Origin: Stenotrophomonas maltophilia
GTDB lineage: Bacteria; Pseudomonadota; Gammaproteobacteria; Xanthomonadales; Xanthomonadaceae
DNA length: 64,000 bases
NCBI RefSeq assembly: GCF_003205835.1
Contig: NZ_CP029773.1
Coordinates: 838,501-902,500 of the forward strand
Direction of reading: 5' to 3'
Shown here: positions 25,965-36,518 of the stretch, one piece after another
Layout: each line of letters starts with the position of its first letter
Position numbering within the stretch: the stretch's first letter is position 1
Position numbers and translations under genes: made by a program
Notes under the pieces: model-generated
What the model saw: only the letters and a program-made list of their open reading frames with translations
The model's database searches: none
What the model was told of the DNA's origin: nothing

Positions 25965-27356
25965 ATGAGCCTGTCCGCCGTTTCGCCTGTCCCCGATCCT
26001 GCCGCGACCGCCGCTGGCGCTGCCTGGTCGCCGGAGAGCTGGCGTGGCAAGACCGCGCTGCAGATGCCGACCTACCCGGACCCGGTGGCGCTGGACGCCG
26101 CCCTGCACGAACTGAAGCGGCTGCCGCCGCTGGTCACGTCGTGGGAAATCCTGGCACTGAAGCAGCAGCTGGCCGAGGCCCAGGAAGGCAAGCGCTTCCT
26201 GCTGCAGGGTGGCGATTGCGCCGAGAATTTCAGCGACTGCGAATCGGGCACCATTTCCAACCGGTTGAAGGTGCTGCTGCAGATGAGCCTGGTGCTGGTG
26301 CATGGCCTGCGCCAGCCGGTGATCCGCGTTGGGCGCTTTGCCGGCCAGTACGCCAAGCCGCGTTCGGCCGATACCGAGACCCGTGACGGCGTGACCCTGC
26401 CCAGCTATCGTGGCGATGTGATCAATGCACCGGCGTTCACCGAGGCGGCGCGCCTGCCGGACCCGAAGCGGATGCTGCAGGCGCATGCACATTCGGCGAT
26501 GACCATGAACTTCGTGCGGGCGCTGATCGACGGTGGTTTCGCCGACCTGCACCACCCCGAGTACTGGAACCTGGAGTGGGTGCGGCATTCGCCGCTGGCC
26601 GCCGAGTACCAGAAGATGGTGGCGTCGATCGGTGATGCGGTGCACTTCATGGAAACCCTGGCCGGGGCCCGCGTGCACAACCTCAACCGCATCGATTTCT
26701 ACACCTCGCACGAAGCGCTGCTGCTGCCCTACGAGCAGGCGCTGACCCGGCAGGTGCCGCGCCAGCAGGGTTGGTTGAACCTGAGCACGCACTACCCGTG
26801 GATCGGCATGCGCACGGCCGCGCTCGATGGCGCGCACGTGGAATACCTGCGTGGCGTGCGCAACCCGATTGCGATCAAGGTGGGCCCGTCGGTGACGCCG
26901 GACCAGCTGCTGCGCCTGATCGATGTGCTCAACCCGCATGATGAGCCGGGCCGACTGAGCTTCATCCACCGCATGGGTGCAGCGCAGATCGCCGAGAAGC
27001 TGCCGCCGCTGCTGGATGCGGTCAAGCGCGATGGCCGCCGCGTGCTGTGGGTCTGCGATGCGATGCATGGCAACACCGAAAGCACTGCCAATGGCTTCAA
27101 GACGCGCCGCTTCGACAATGTGCGTGGCGAAGTGGAGATGTCGTTTGATCTGCACGCGGCCGCAGGAACGCGACTGGGCGGTGTGCACCTGGAGCTGACC
27201 GGCGAAGACGTGACCGAGTGCACCGGTGGCGCGCGCGAACTGACCGAGCGTGACCTGGAGCGTGCGTATCGCTCAACGGTGGACCCGCGGTTGAACTACG
27301 AGCAGTCGCTGGAGATCGCGATGGCGATCGTGCGCAAGCAGGAACAAGTGCGGTAA
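25965..27356 (+). CDS. Class II 3-deoxy-7-phosphoheptulonate synthase
   Basis: DAHP synthase condenses phosphoenolpyruvate and erythrose 4-phosphate, the first step of the shikimate pathway. The 463-residue protein is of the plant-type class II family, not E. coli AroG/F/H. It shows LLQGGDCAENF with the metal-binding Cys, RVGRFAGQYAKPRS, KVGPS, the DAMHGNT motif and GGVHLELTGEDVTEC. The ATG at 25965 (MSLSAVSPVPDP) is chosen; the open frame upstream is antisense to the receptor. A composite repeat array starts 10 nt after its stop. Confidence 0.95.
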   Translation: MSLSAVSPVPDPAATAAGAAWSPESWRGKTALQMPTYPDPVALDAALHELKRLPPLVTSWEILALKQQLAEAQEGKRFLLQGGDCAENFSDCESGTISNRLKVLLQMSLVLVHGLRQPVIRVGRFAGQYAKPRSADTETRDGVTLPSYRGDVINAPAFTEAARLPDPKRMLQAHAHSAMTMNFVRALIDGGFADLHHPEYWNLEWVRHSPLAAEYQKMVASIGDAVHFMETLAGARVHNLNRIDFYTSHEALLLPYEQALTRQVPRQQGWLNLSTHYPWIGMRTAALDGAHVEYLRGVRNPIAIKVGPSVTPDQLLRLIDVLNPHDEPGRLSFIHRMGAAQIAEKLPPLLDAVKRDGRRVLWVCDAMHGNTESTANGFKTRRFDNVRGEVEMSFDLHAAAGTRLGGVHLELTGEDVTECTGGARELTERDLERAYRSTVDPRLNYEQSLEIAMAIVRKQEQVR

Positions 27357-27454
27357 GGGATTTTCGGCAGGGCTTGCAGCCCTGCACCTGCTGTTGTGCC
27401 GGCCGCTGGCCGGCAACCTCAACAGCAACGGCAGACGCGGATATTCCGTGGGAT

Positions 27455-27558
27455 GGCGGGGCGGTGTGGGTAGTCAGGACACGCCGTAAACCCATCCATG
27501 GGGGCTCGATGGCGCCATCCATGGCGCCAACGGTCCTGCCTATCCACACCGCCCCGCC
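27455..27558 (+). repeat. Large covarying palindrome, unit A1
   Basis: The arms (27455-27480 and 27533-27558) pair over 26 nt with one wobble and one mismatch. The loop holds ACGCCGTAAACCC, a CCCAT-CC-ATGGG hairpin and a perfect 8-bp hairpin GGCGCCAT-CC-ATGGCGCC (27511-27528). Confidence 0.85.
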
Positions 27559-27728
27559 TCTGGCAGATTCCGGCGGCTGTTGGTAGGTGTCGACCTTGGT
27601 CGACACGGTAATCCACGCCATGCGTGGATGAATCACTATGGAAATCGAATATTTCGATATCTGTGAGATTTGAGCCGAGCATGGCTCGGCTCTACAGAAG
27701 AGCGAACAGATCGCGGAAAACTGTCGAA

Positions 27729-27909
27729 GGCGGGGTGGGTCCGGTTGCGGGAGTGTCCGCGGCAGGGATGCCGCGGCCAAGCCCCATGGGTGAGGGCGCT
27801 TTGCTTGCGAAGCACTGCTTCGCAAGCGCCCGAACGCACAGCCGCCAGCGGCTGGGCCGGACCGCGGAGCGGGGTCTACGGCGTCCCCCGCAACCGGACC
27901 CGCCCCGCC
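27729..27909 (-). repeat. Large covarying palindrome, unit A2
   Basis: The arms (27729-27751 and 27887-27909) pair over 23 nt with one wobble. The inner hairpin is CCGCGGCA-GGGA-TGCCGCGG (27757-27776). An apical module of about 80 nt with its own hairpin (27794-27831) sits between AGCCCCATGGG and GGGTCTACGGCGT. The conserved core is reversed relative to A1. Confidence 0.85.
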
Positions 27910-28083
27910 ACCCCACAGGAAACCCGCTTCTGCTTCGGCTGTTGCTGTTGCTGTTGCTTCGGCTCGCAGCAGGTGCAGGGCTGCAAGCCCTGCCGACCAA
28001 CACCCTTCTTACGAACGACTGACGTGACGCTCATGCGCCATGCGCGAGGCTGTCCGCCTGCTGTTCGAGTGGAGGTGGCAACG

Positions 28084-29226
28084 GTGCACTGGCAAAGCGC
28101 ACAGGCCTACGCATGGCCGTTGGGATTGGCCGTTGTAGTGGGCGGCATCGGCGCGTGGTTGATCCTGTGGATCTATCACCGGCTGAAAGGGCGTGATCGC
28201 CGGCGCGCACGCATCGGACGTGTGCTCGGGTTGCCGCTGGCCACCGCATGGCCGCTGCTGTTGTTGATCCCCGCATTGCAGGCCACGCCGCTGCAGGATC
28301 CGGTGCTGGGCAACCTGCAGCATGTGCTGCACATCGCGCTGACCGCATGCTTCATCTGGCTGCTGGTGCGCGCGGTGGCGGCGGGTGAGCGCGCGATCCT
28401 GCGCAGTCATCCCATCGATGTCTCCGACAATCTGGAGGCACGCCGCATCCAGACCCAGACCCGGGTGCTCAGCCGCGTTCTGATGGGCGCCATCATCGTG
28501 CTCGGCGCGTCGCTGGTACTGCTGACGTTCCCGATGGTGCAGAAGATCGGCACCGCGCTGCTGGCGTCGGCGGGCCTGATCGGCCTGGTGGCGGGTATCG
28601 CCGCCAAGCCGGTGTTCGGCAACCTGATCGCTGGCCTGCAGATCGCGGTGACGCAGCCGATCCGGCTGGATGACGTGGTGATCGTCGAGGGCGAGTGGGG
28701 GCGCATCGAGGAGATCGGCAGCAGCTACGTGGTGGTGCGTATCTGGGATGAGCGGCGGATGGTGGTGCCGCTGACCTGGTTCATCGAAAACCCGTTCCAG
28801 AACTGGACGCGGCGCAGCGCCGACCTGCTCGGCACCGCGTTCCTGTGGTTGGACTACCGTGCGCCGATTGCGGCGATCCGTGCTGAGCTGGAGCGCATCT
28901 GTCGCGGCGAAGCATTGTGGGATGGCCGGGTCTGCGTGACCCAGGTGACCGAGACCAGCGAGCGTGCGATCCAGGTGCGCCTGCTGGTCAGCGCGCGCAG
29001 CTCCGGCGATGCCTTCGATCTGCGTTGCCTGGTGCGCGAACGCATGCTCGATTTCCTCGCGCGTGAGCATCCGCAGTCGCTGCCGCAGGTGCGTGCGCGG
29101 CTGCAGCATGCAGACGAACTGGACATGCCGCGCGGTCCACGTGCACGCACAGCAGATGTGCGTTCGCCGGGTGCGGAAGATGGCGAGGCGGCGATCGTAC
29201 CGGTGGAGCCGGAACCCGAACGGTAG
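28084..29226 (+). CDS. MscS-family mechanosensitive channel protein
   Basis: A 380-residue inner-membrane protein with four hydrophobic segments and an MscS core: the pore helix ASAGLIGLVAGIAAKPVFGNLIAGLQIA, seen here in pieces, followed by the beta domain (QPIRLDDVVIVEGEWGRIEEI). GTG at 28084 is chosen because GGAGG (28071-28075) lies 8 nt upstream; an ATG at 28033 would add 17 residues. The C-terminal tail is polar and Arg/Glu-rich. The stop codon TAG is itself the GTAG start of a SMAG repeat. Confidence 0.85.
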   Translation: MHWQSAQAYAWPLGLAVVVGGIGAWLILWIYHRLKGRDRRRARIGRVLGLPLATAWPLLLLIPALQATPLQDPVLGNLQHVLHIALTACFIWLLVRAVAAGERAILRSHPIDVSDNLEARRIQTQTRVLSRVLMGAIIVLGASLVLLTFPMVQKIGTALLASAGLIGLVAGIAAKPVFGNLIAGLQIAVTQPIRLDDVVIVEGEWGRIEEIGSSYVVVRIWDERRMVVPLTWFIENPFQNWTRRSADLLGTAFLWLDYRAPIAAIRAELERICRGEALWDGRVCVTQVTETSERAIQVRLLVSARSSGDAFDLRCLVRERMLDFLAREHPQSLPQVRARLQHADELDMPRGPRARTADVRSPGAEDGEAAIVPVEPEPER

Positions 29227-29278
29227 CGCCGGCCGCTGGCCGGCAACTCCGGATCTGCCGGCCAGCGGCCGGCACTAC
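29223..29278. repeat. SMAG repeat pair (tail-to-tail)
   Basis: Two GTAG palindromes face each other: 29223-29247 and, inverted, 29256-29278. They sit between the convergent channel and amidase genes and supply the channel gene's stop codon. They can form one long hairpin and so probably terminate transcription both ways. Confidence 0.85.
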
Positions 29279-29282
29279 CGGA

Positions 29283-30905
29283 TCACGGCTCGCCAGCGTC
29301 GATCAGTGCGTCGGTATCGAAGTGCGGTGGTCGCCGCGCGCGCGTGCGCTGTTCATAGGCATAGGCCATCTCGATCAGCTTCGGTTCGCTCCAGGCGGTG
29401 CCCATGAACAGCAGGCCGACCGGCAGGCCATCGATCTGCCCCATCGGCACGGTGAGGCTGGGATAGCCGGCCACGGCGGCGGCGCTGTAGCTTTCACCGG
29501 GGAAGTCGTCGCCTTCGCTGCGGATCGGCCATGCCACGCCGGTGGTGGGCGCGACCAGCGCATCAAGCTGGTGGGCGGCAAGGGCGGCATCGATGCCCTC
29601 CGGCCCGGCCAGCCGGCGCGCATCGCTGCGCGCGCGGATATAGGCGGGATCGGCCAGGCCGGCGGTGGCATCGGCTTCCACCAGCAGTTCCTGGCCGAAC
29701 AGGCCCAGTTCCTGTTTGCTGTGCGCCTGGTTGAAGGCGATCAGGTCGGCCAGGCTGCGCAGTGGCGCTCGGTGGGTGTTGAAGTAGCGCTCCAGCCCGG
29801 CCTTGAATTCGTACAGCAGCAGCGTGCGTTCGGCCTCGGCCCAGGCGCCCTGGTTGGGCAGCTCCACCGGTACCACCACGGCGCCGGCGCGGCGCAGCTC
29901 GGTGGCGGCCTGTTCGATCAGTGGCGGCATGCCGCGGTACTTCAGCAGCGGTGTCTGCAGCAGGCCGATGCGCTTGCCGCGCAGGCCCTGCGGGTCCAGT
30001 CGCGCGGTGTAGTCGTAGACCGCGCGGCCGGGCATGGTGGCCGTAGCCGGGTCGGCATCGTCGCGGCCGGCGATCGCGGTCAGCACGGCGGCGGCGTCAG
30101 CGACACTGCGCGCCATCGGTCCGGCGGTGTCCTGGCTGAAGGAGATCGGGATGATGCCATCGCGGCTGACCAGGCCGACCGTCGGCTTCAGGCCGACCAC
30201 GCCGTTGATCGCCGCCGGGCAGACGATGCTGCCGTCGGTTTCGGTGCCGATCGCCACGCTGGCCAGGTTGGCGGCCACGGCCACCGCGCTGCCGCTGCTG
30301 GAACCACACGGCGAATGGCTGATGCGATAGGGGTTGCGGGTCTGGCCGCCACGCGCGCTCCAGCCGGAGATCGAATCATTGCCGCGGAAGTTGGCCCATT
30401 CGCTGAGGTTGGTCTTGCCCAGCACCACCGCACCGGCGTCGCGCAGCCGGCGCACCAGGTAGGCGTCATCCGGGCGGAAGCCCTGCAGGGCCAGCGAGCC
30501 GGCACTGGTGGCCATCGGCGCGGCGTTGATGTTGTCCTTCAGCAGCAGCGGGATGCCGTGCAGCGGCCCGCGCAGGCGCCCATCGCGGCGCTCGCGGTCG
30601 CGCTCGGCGGCTTCCTTCAAGGCATCGGGGTTGAGCTCGATCACCGCGCGCAGGCGCGGCCCGGTGCGGTCCAGCGCGGCGATGCGCTGCAGGTAGGCCT
30701 GGGTCAGGGTGGTGCTGTCCAGTTCCCCGGCGGTCATCCGCGCCTGCAGGTCGGCAACATCGGTTTCGGCGTACGGGAACGGCACGTTGCGGCTCGCAGG
30801 TTCGGCCGCATGCGCGCTGGGCGTGGCCGGGCTGCAGCCAGCCGAAAGCAGCGCCGGCAGCGCGGCGAGCAGGCAGGTCAGCAGAGGCGGCAAGGACGGG
30901 CGCAT
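29283..30905 (-). CDS. Amidase-signature lipoprotein
   Basis: A 540-residue amidase (Ser-cisSer-Lys hydrolase) that would cleave amide bonds; the substrate is unknown. The catalytic Lys is in LLLKDN, the cis-Ser in GSSSGSAVA and the nucleophile Ser in [12 protein letters not shown]. The N terminus is a lipoprotein signal with lipobox LSAGC, so the enzyme is probably membrane-anchored in the periplasm and not a Gln-tRNA amidotransferase (GatA). The start at 30905 gives the signal peptide; the longer open frame does not. Confidence 0.9.
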   Translation of the reverse strand: MRPSLPPLLTCLLAALPALLSAGCSPATPSAHAAEPASRNVPFPYAETDVADLQARMTAGELDSTTLTQAYLQRIAALDRTGPRLRAVIELNPDALKEAAERDRERRDGRLRGPLHGIPLLLKDNINAAPMATSAGSLALQGFRPDDAYLVRRLRDAGAVVLGKTNLSEWANFRGNDSISGWSARGGQTRNPYRISHSPCGSSSGSAVAVAANLASVAIGTETDGSIVCPAAINGVVGLKPTVGLVSRDGIIPISFSQDTAGPMARSVADAAAVLTAIAGRDDADPATATMPGRAVYDYTARLDPQGLRGKRIGLLQTPLLKYRGMPPLIEQAATELRRAGAVVVPVELPNQGAWAEAERTLLLYEFKAGLERYFNTHRAPLRSLADLIAFNQAHSKQELGLFGQELLVEADATAGLADPAYIRARSDARRLAGPEGIDAALAAHQLDALVAPTTGVAWPIRSEGDDFPGESYSAAAVAGYPSLTVPMGQIDGLPVGLLFMGTAWSEPKLIEMAYAYEQRTRARRPPHFDTDALIDAGEP

Positions 30906-30946
30906 GGGGCGGCTTGGTCGGCTCCAATCCCCAGTGTAGCCGGTGC

Positions 30947-31414
30947 TCAGCGGTGGCGCTTGCGCAGGTCGCGGGCGAGCACGTAGACCACGATCAGGTT
31001 GATCGCCAGGATCGTCCACGACGGCCAGCCGGGGTGGCGGATGATCGCGAAGATGTCGAAGGGCAGGTACAGCGAGGCGGTCAGGCAACCCAGCCAGGAG
31101 GCCCAGGCCTTGGCGCGCCACAGGCCCCAGGCTTCGACCAGGTGCAGCAGGCCGTAGCCGATCATCCCCGCCGCGGCCAGGTGCACCGCGTCGGGGCTGA
31201 TCATGTGCAGCAGCGAGGGCAGGGTGCCATGGTCCGGATCCAGGCTGAAACGCCGGATCAGGACCATGATGCCGTGCCGCAGCGGCTGCGGTCCGAGCAC
31301 TTCCAGCCCGGTGGCAGCCAACAGCGCCAGCATCGCCTTGCTCGCTTCGAGCAGGGCGATGACATGGAGACCCGGATGCCGGTGTGGATCCGGGTTGTAG
31401 CCGCTCTGGTTCAC
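30947..31414 (-). CDS. DUF2127 family membrane protein
   Basis: A 155-residue protein with four predicted membrane segments, starting MNQSGYNPDPHRHPGLHVIA. The pattern (ALLEASKAMLALLAATGLE..., YGLLHLVEAWGLWRAKAWA) matches DUF2127 predicted membrane proteins, whose function is not known. It lies 11 nt downstream of typA on the same strand and may be co-transcribed with it. Confidence 0.8.
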   Translation of the reverse strand: MNQSGYNPDPHRHPGLHVIALLEASKAMLALLAATGLEVLGPQPLRHGIMVLIRRFSLDPDHGTLPSLLHMISPDAVHLAAAGMIGYGLLHLVEAWGLWRAKAWASWLGCLTASLYLPFDIFAIIRHPGWPSWTILAINLIVVYVLARDLRKRHR

Positions 31415-31425
31415 GGGGTGCTGGC

Positions 31426-33273
31426 TCAGCCGCCGCGCGAAGCCTTCTTGCGGTCGCTTTCGGTCAGGAACTTCTTGCGCAGACGGATCTCCTTCGGGGT
31501 GATCTCGACCAGCTCGTCGTCTTCGATGAAGTCCAGGGCCTGTTCCAGCGAGTACTTGATCGCCGGGGTCAGCTGGATCGCATCGTCCTTGCCCGAAGCG
31601 CGCATGTTGGTCAGCGGCTTGGTCTTGATCGCGTTGACGGTCAGGTCGTTGTCCTTGGAGTGGATGCCGACCAGCTGACCTTCATACACGTTGTCGCCTT
31701 CAGCAGCGAACAGCTTGCCGCGTTCCTGCAGCGGGCCCAGCGAGTAGGCCGGCGTGGTGCCCGGCGCATTGGCGATCATCACGCCGTTGATGCGCTTGGC
31801 GATCGCGCCCTGTTCCTTCGGACCGTAGTGGTCGAACACGTGGAACAGCAGGCCCGAACCCTGGGTCAGGGTCTTGAACTCGTTCTGGAAGCCGATCAGG
31901 CCACGGGCCGGGATCGAGTACTCCAGGCGCACGCGGCCCTTGCCGTCCGATTCCATGTTCTTCAGCTGGCCCTTGCGGGTGCCCAGCTTTTCCATCACGC
32001 CGCCCTGGTGGATTTCTTCGATGTCCACCACCAGCTGCTCGATCGGCTCCATCATCTGGCCGTCGATTTCCTTGATGATCACTTCCGGACGCGACACGGC
32101 CAGCTCGTAGCCTTCGCGACGCATGTTCTCGATCAGCACCGACAGGTGCAGTTCGCCACGGCCGGAAACCAGGAACTTGTCAGCGTCTTCCAGCTGCTCG
32201 ACCTTCAGGGCCACGTTGTGGACCTTTTCACGGTCCAGGCGGTCCTTGATCTGGCGGCTGGTCAGGAACTTGCCACCGGACAGGTCCTTGTTGCCGGCGA
32301 ACGGCGAGTTGTTGACCTGGAAGGTCATCGAGATGGTCGGCTCGTCGACGGTCAGCGCCGGCAGGGCTTCCGGGGTGTCCGGGGCGCAGATGGTGTCGGA
32401 GATGGTCAGCTCCTGGATGCCGGAGATGGCCACGATGTCGCCGGCCTCGGCGGTATCCTGCTCGATGCGCTCCAGGCCCATGAAGCCCAGCACCTGCAGC
32501 ACCTTGCCGTTGCGCTTCTTGCCTTCACGGTCGATGACCGCGACCTGCATGTTCTTCTTCAGGGTGCCGCGCTGGATGCGGCCGATGCCGATCACGCCCA
32601 CGAAGTTGTTGTAGTCCAGCTGGCTGATGCGCATCTGGAACGGGCCTTCCGGGTCCACTTCCGGACGCGGCGCGTGCTGCATGATCGCTTCGTACAGCGG
32701 GGTCATGTCGCCATCGCGCACGGTGTCTTCCAGGCCGGCGTAGCCGTTCAGGCCCGAGGCGTAGACGATCGGGAAGTCCAGCTGCTCGTTGGTGGCGCCG
32801 AGCTTGTCGAACAGGTCGAAGACCTGGTCGATCACCCATTCCGGACGGGCGCCCGGACGGTCGACCTTGTTGACCACGACGATCGGCTTGAAGCCCATCG
32901 CGAAGGCCTTCTGGGTCACGAAGCGGGTCTGCGGCATCGGGCCGTCCATCGCATCGACCAGGATCAGCACGGTGTCGACCATCGACAGCACGCGCTCGAC
33001 CTCACCACCGAAGTCGGCGTGGCCGGGGGTGTCGACGATGTTGATCCGGTTCTTGATACCGGTCTTCTTGTCTTCCCAGGTGATGGCGGTGTTCTTGGCC
33101 AGGATGGTGATGCCGCGTTCCTTTTCCTGGTCGTTGCTGTCCATCACGCGCTCGGCGAGGACGGTGCGCTCGGACAGGGTGCCGGACTGCTTCAGCAGCT
33201 GGTCGACCAGGGTGGTCTTGCCATGGTCGACGTGGGCGACGATGGCGATGTTGCGAAGATTTTCGATGGACAT
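31426..33273 (-). CDS. typA: Ribosome-binding GTPase TypA/BipA
   Basis: BipA is a translational GTPase related to EF-G/LepA that acts in 50S assembly and stress adaptation. The protein is 615 residues from the ATG at 33273 ([20 protein letters not shown]); a longer frame adds non-family residues. G motifs [17 protein letters not shown] and NKVDRPGA are present, followed by EF-G-like domains and the BipA-specific C-terminal domain. Confidence 0.97.
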   Translation of the reverse strand: MSIENLRNIAIVAHVDHGKTTLVDQLLKQSGTLSERTVLAERVMDSNDQEKERGITILAKNTAITWEDKKTGIKNRINIVDTPGHADFGGEVERVLSMVDTVLILVDAMDGPMPQTRFVTQKAFAMGFKPIVVVNKVDRPGARPEWVIDQVFDLFDKLGATNEQLDFPIVYASGLNGYAGLEDTVRDGDMTPLYEAIMQHAPRPEVDPEGPFQMRISQLDYNNFVGVIGIGRIQRGTLKKNMQVAVIDREGKKRNGKVLQVLGFMGLERIEQDTAEAGDIVAISGIQELTISDTICAPDTPEALPALTVDEPTISMTFQVNNSPFAGNKDLSGGKFLTSRQIKDRLDREKVHNVALKVEQLEDADKFLVSGRGELHLSVLIENMRREGYELAVSRPEVIIKEIDGQMMEPIEQLVVDIEEIHQGGVMEKLGTRKGQLKNMESDGKGRVRLEYSIPARGLIGFQNEFKTLTQGSGLLFHVFDHYGPKEQGAIAKRINGVMIANAPGTTPAYSLGPLQERGKLFAAEGDNVYEGQLVGIHSKDNDLTVNAIKTKPLTNMRASGKDDAIQLTPAIKYSLEQALDFIEDDELVEITPKEIRLRKKFLTESDRKKASRGG

Positions 33274-33319
33274 ACGAAAGGGGGCCAGTCGGCGCCGGAT
33301 TTGGAAAAAGAAGTCCAAC

Positions 33320-33325
33320 ATTATA
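33320..33325 (-). promoter_or_regulatory. Possible -10 element of typA
   Basis: TATAAT is read on the minus strand 47 nt upstream of the typA start. The hexamer 17 bp further upstream (TTCGCG) is a poor -35. Confidence 0.35.
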
Positions 33326-33546
33326 CGTCGAACTTGACGATTCGCGAAAAGGTGGATTTCACGCCCGTCACGGGGCCCATTCAGCTGGCGGTCCGCGGCG
33401 CCGGTCGAGGCCGCCTGGCCTGCACGGCGGGGCAGCCCGTCCCGTGGCTGAAGCCCGGATCTGCGCCCATGGTCGAAGCCGCCGCCGCCACGAGGCAGGT
33501 GTAAACTAGGTGGCTAGACGCGTTCCCCTCTGCATCAAGGATCTTC

Positions 33547-35143
<1,597 letters not shown>

Positions 35144-35178
35144 TGCAGGCGGTACCGGCCCTGGTCGGTACGCAGAAG

Positions 35179-35206
35179 ACGGGGAAGCTTCGGCTTCCCC
35201 GTTTTT
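35179..35206 (+). terminator. Intrinsic terminator after mdh
   Basis: A perfect 10-bp stem (35179-35188/35193-35202) with a TTCG loop is followed by TTTTG TTT. A classic strong terminator. Confidence 0.9.
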
Positions 35207-35228
35207 GTTTGGACGGATACGGAACCGC

Positions 35229-35843
35229 ATGATCCACCTGCATTACATCGACGACGCGCTGCTGGTGGCCGAGAAGCCGGCCGGCCTGCTGTCCGTGCCT
35301 GGCCGCAGCGCCGAGAACCAGGATTGCGTGGTCGCGCGGCTGCAGGCGCTGTACCCGGATGCGTTGACCGTGCATCGCCTGGACCAGGTGACCTCCGGCC
35401 TGCTGCTGCATGCGCGTGGCAAGGACATGCAGGCAGCGTTGTCGATGCAGTTCGAGCAGCGCCAGGTTGGCAAGCGGTATGAAGCGGTGGTGCAGGGGCT
35501 GCTCGAAGGCGATGCCGGCGAAGTGGACCTGCCGCTGATCGTGGACTGGCCGAACCGGCCGAAGCAGATGGTCGACCATGAGCGTGGCAAGCCGGCGTTG
35601 ACCCGCTGGCGCGTACTGGCCCGTGATGTTGAGGCGAAGCACACCCGGGTGGCGTTGGAGCCGATCACTGGCCGCAGCCATCAGCTGCGCCTGCACATGG
35701 CCAGTCTCGGTCATCCCATCGTCGGTGACGTGCTGTACGGTGCAGCACCGGCGCTACGCGTGCACCTGCATGCGCGCAGCCTGCGGTTCACCCATCCAGT
35801 GACGGGCGAGGCGCTCGCGGTTGAGTCCGCGGTTCCGTTCTAG
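35229..35843 (+). CDS. rluA: RluA-type pseudouridine synthase
   Basis: The 204-residue enzyme lacks an S4 domain and matches E. coli RluA closely through the segments KPAGLLSVPGR, VDLPLIVDWPNRPKQ and PITGRSHQLRLHM. E. coli RluA modifies 23S rRNA U746 and tRNA U32. The catalytic Asp52 is in HRLDQVTSG. The start at 35229 matches the family; a composite repeat array begins 7 nt after the stop. Confidence 0.92.
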   Translation: MIHLHYIDDALLVAEKPAGLLSVPGRSAENQDCVVARLQALYPDALTVHRLDQVTSGLLLHARGKDMQAALSMQFEQRQVGKRYEAVVQGLLEGDAGEVDLPLIVDWPNRPKQMVDHERGKPALTRWRVLARDVEAKHTRVALEPITGRSHQLRLHMASLGHPIVGDVLYGAAPALRVHLHARSLRFTHPVTGEALAVESAVPF

Positions 35844-35896
35844 GGGTTCGGCAGGGCTTGCAGCCCTGCACCTGCGGTAGTGCCGGCCGCTGGCCG

Positions 35897-35934
<38 letters not shown>

Positions 35935-35950
35935 GCGCATTCCGTGGGAT

Positions 35951-36052
35951 GGCGGGGCACTGTGGGTGTGCGGGGACGCCGTAAACCCGTCCATGGGGGC
36001 TTGGTCGCGGCATCCATGCCGCTCACACCCCGCAAACCCACAGTGCCCCGCC
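35951..36052 (+). repeat. Large covarying palindrome, unit B1
   Basis: The arms (35951-35975 and 36028-36052) pair over 25 nt with one mismatch. The core reads ACGCCGTAAACCCGTCCATG and a GCGGCAT-CC-ATGCCGC hairpin, the same plan as A1 but with different stem bases. Confidence 0.85.
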
Positions 36053-36251
36053 TTCGACAGGTTCCCGCGGCTGTTGGTAACCACGGCCGTCGTTCCGCGC
36101 GGCTGTTGGTAGGTGTCGACCTTGGTCGACACGATTTCTCTGTCAGATATCGAGTGAATCATCCACGCATGGCGTGGATCTACCGTGTCGACCAAGGTCG
36201 ACACCTACCAGAGCAATACGCCGTTCCGACAGATCGCGGAAAACTGTCGAA

Positions 36252-36353
36252 GGCGGGGTGGGGCCGGTTGCGGGAGTGTCCGCGGCATGGATGCCGCGGC
36301 CAAGCCCCCAAGGACGGGTTTACGGCGTCTCCCGCAACCGGACCCACCCCGCC
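36252..36353 (-). repeat. Large covarying palindrome, unit B2
   Basis: The arms (36252-36275 and 36330-36353) pair over 24 nt with one mismatch. The inner hairpin CCGCGGCAT-GG-ATGCCGCGG is at 36280-36299. The core is reversed relative to B1 and lacks the apical module of A2. Confidence 0.85.
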
Positions 36354-36440
36354 ATTCCCCAGGAAACCAGCTTCTGCTGTTGCTTGGGCTTCGGCCTCTG
36401 CAGGTGCAGGGCTGCAAGCCCTGCAGAACAAAACCCCACC

Positions 36441-36456
36441 CCCTACCAAGGTAGGG
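36441..36456 (+). promoter_or_regulatory. Small hairpin upstream of prpE
   Basis: CCCTACC-AA-GGTAGGG, a perfect 7-bp stem, lies 63 nt upstream of prpE, just outside array B. Confidence 0.3.
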
Positions 36457-36518
36457 CGGCCCGCGCGGCAGCGCCGGACTATCCTCGAACCCATGACTTT
36501 GTCTGGGAGGGCTGCGTC

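Larger units (their letters stand above)
27366..27994. repeat. Composite repeat array A
   Basis: A 629-nt intergenic mosaic is bounded by 26-nt terminal inverted repeats (27366-27391 and 27969-27994), each itself palindromic (GGGCTTGCAGCCC). Inside, in order: a SMAG-like palindrome (27393-27416); a large palindrome in forward orientation (27455-27558); SMAG elements at 27583-27606 and 27671-27695; a second large palindrome in reverse orientation (27729-27909); and three TGTTGC units (27940-27957). No convincing reading frame crosses it. The layout matches array B at 35850-36424. Confidence 0.85.

Noticed and set aside
27670..28083. Upstream extension of the MscS-type gene through array A
   Set aside because: It would translate palindromic repeats; the Shine-Dalgarno site and the family start point to 28084.
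29322..30986. 554-codon open frame on the plus strand
   Set aside because: It is antisense to the amidase gene, which has clear catalytic motifs and a lipoprotein signal.
31384..33504. 706-codon open frame on the plus strand
   Set aside because: It is the mirror of typA codon use on the opposite strand, with His/Asp/Val-rich composition and no family resemblance.
36174..36518. Upstream extension of prpE through array B
   Set aside because: This is repeat sequence; PrpE family proteins start at the ATG at 36519.
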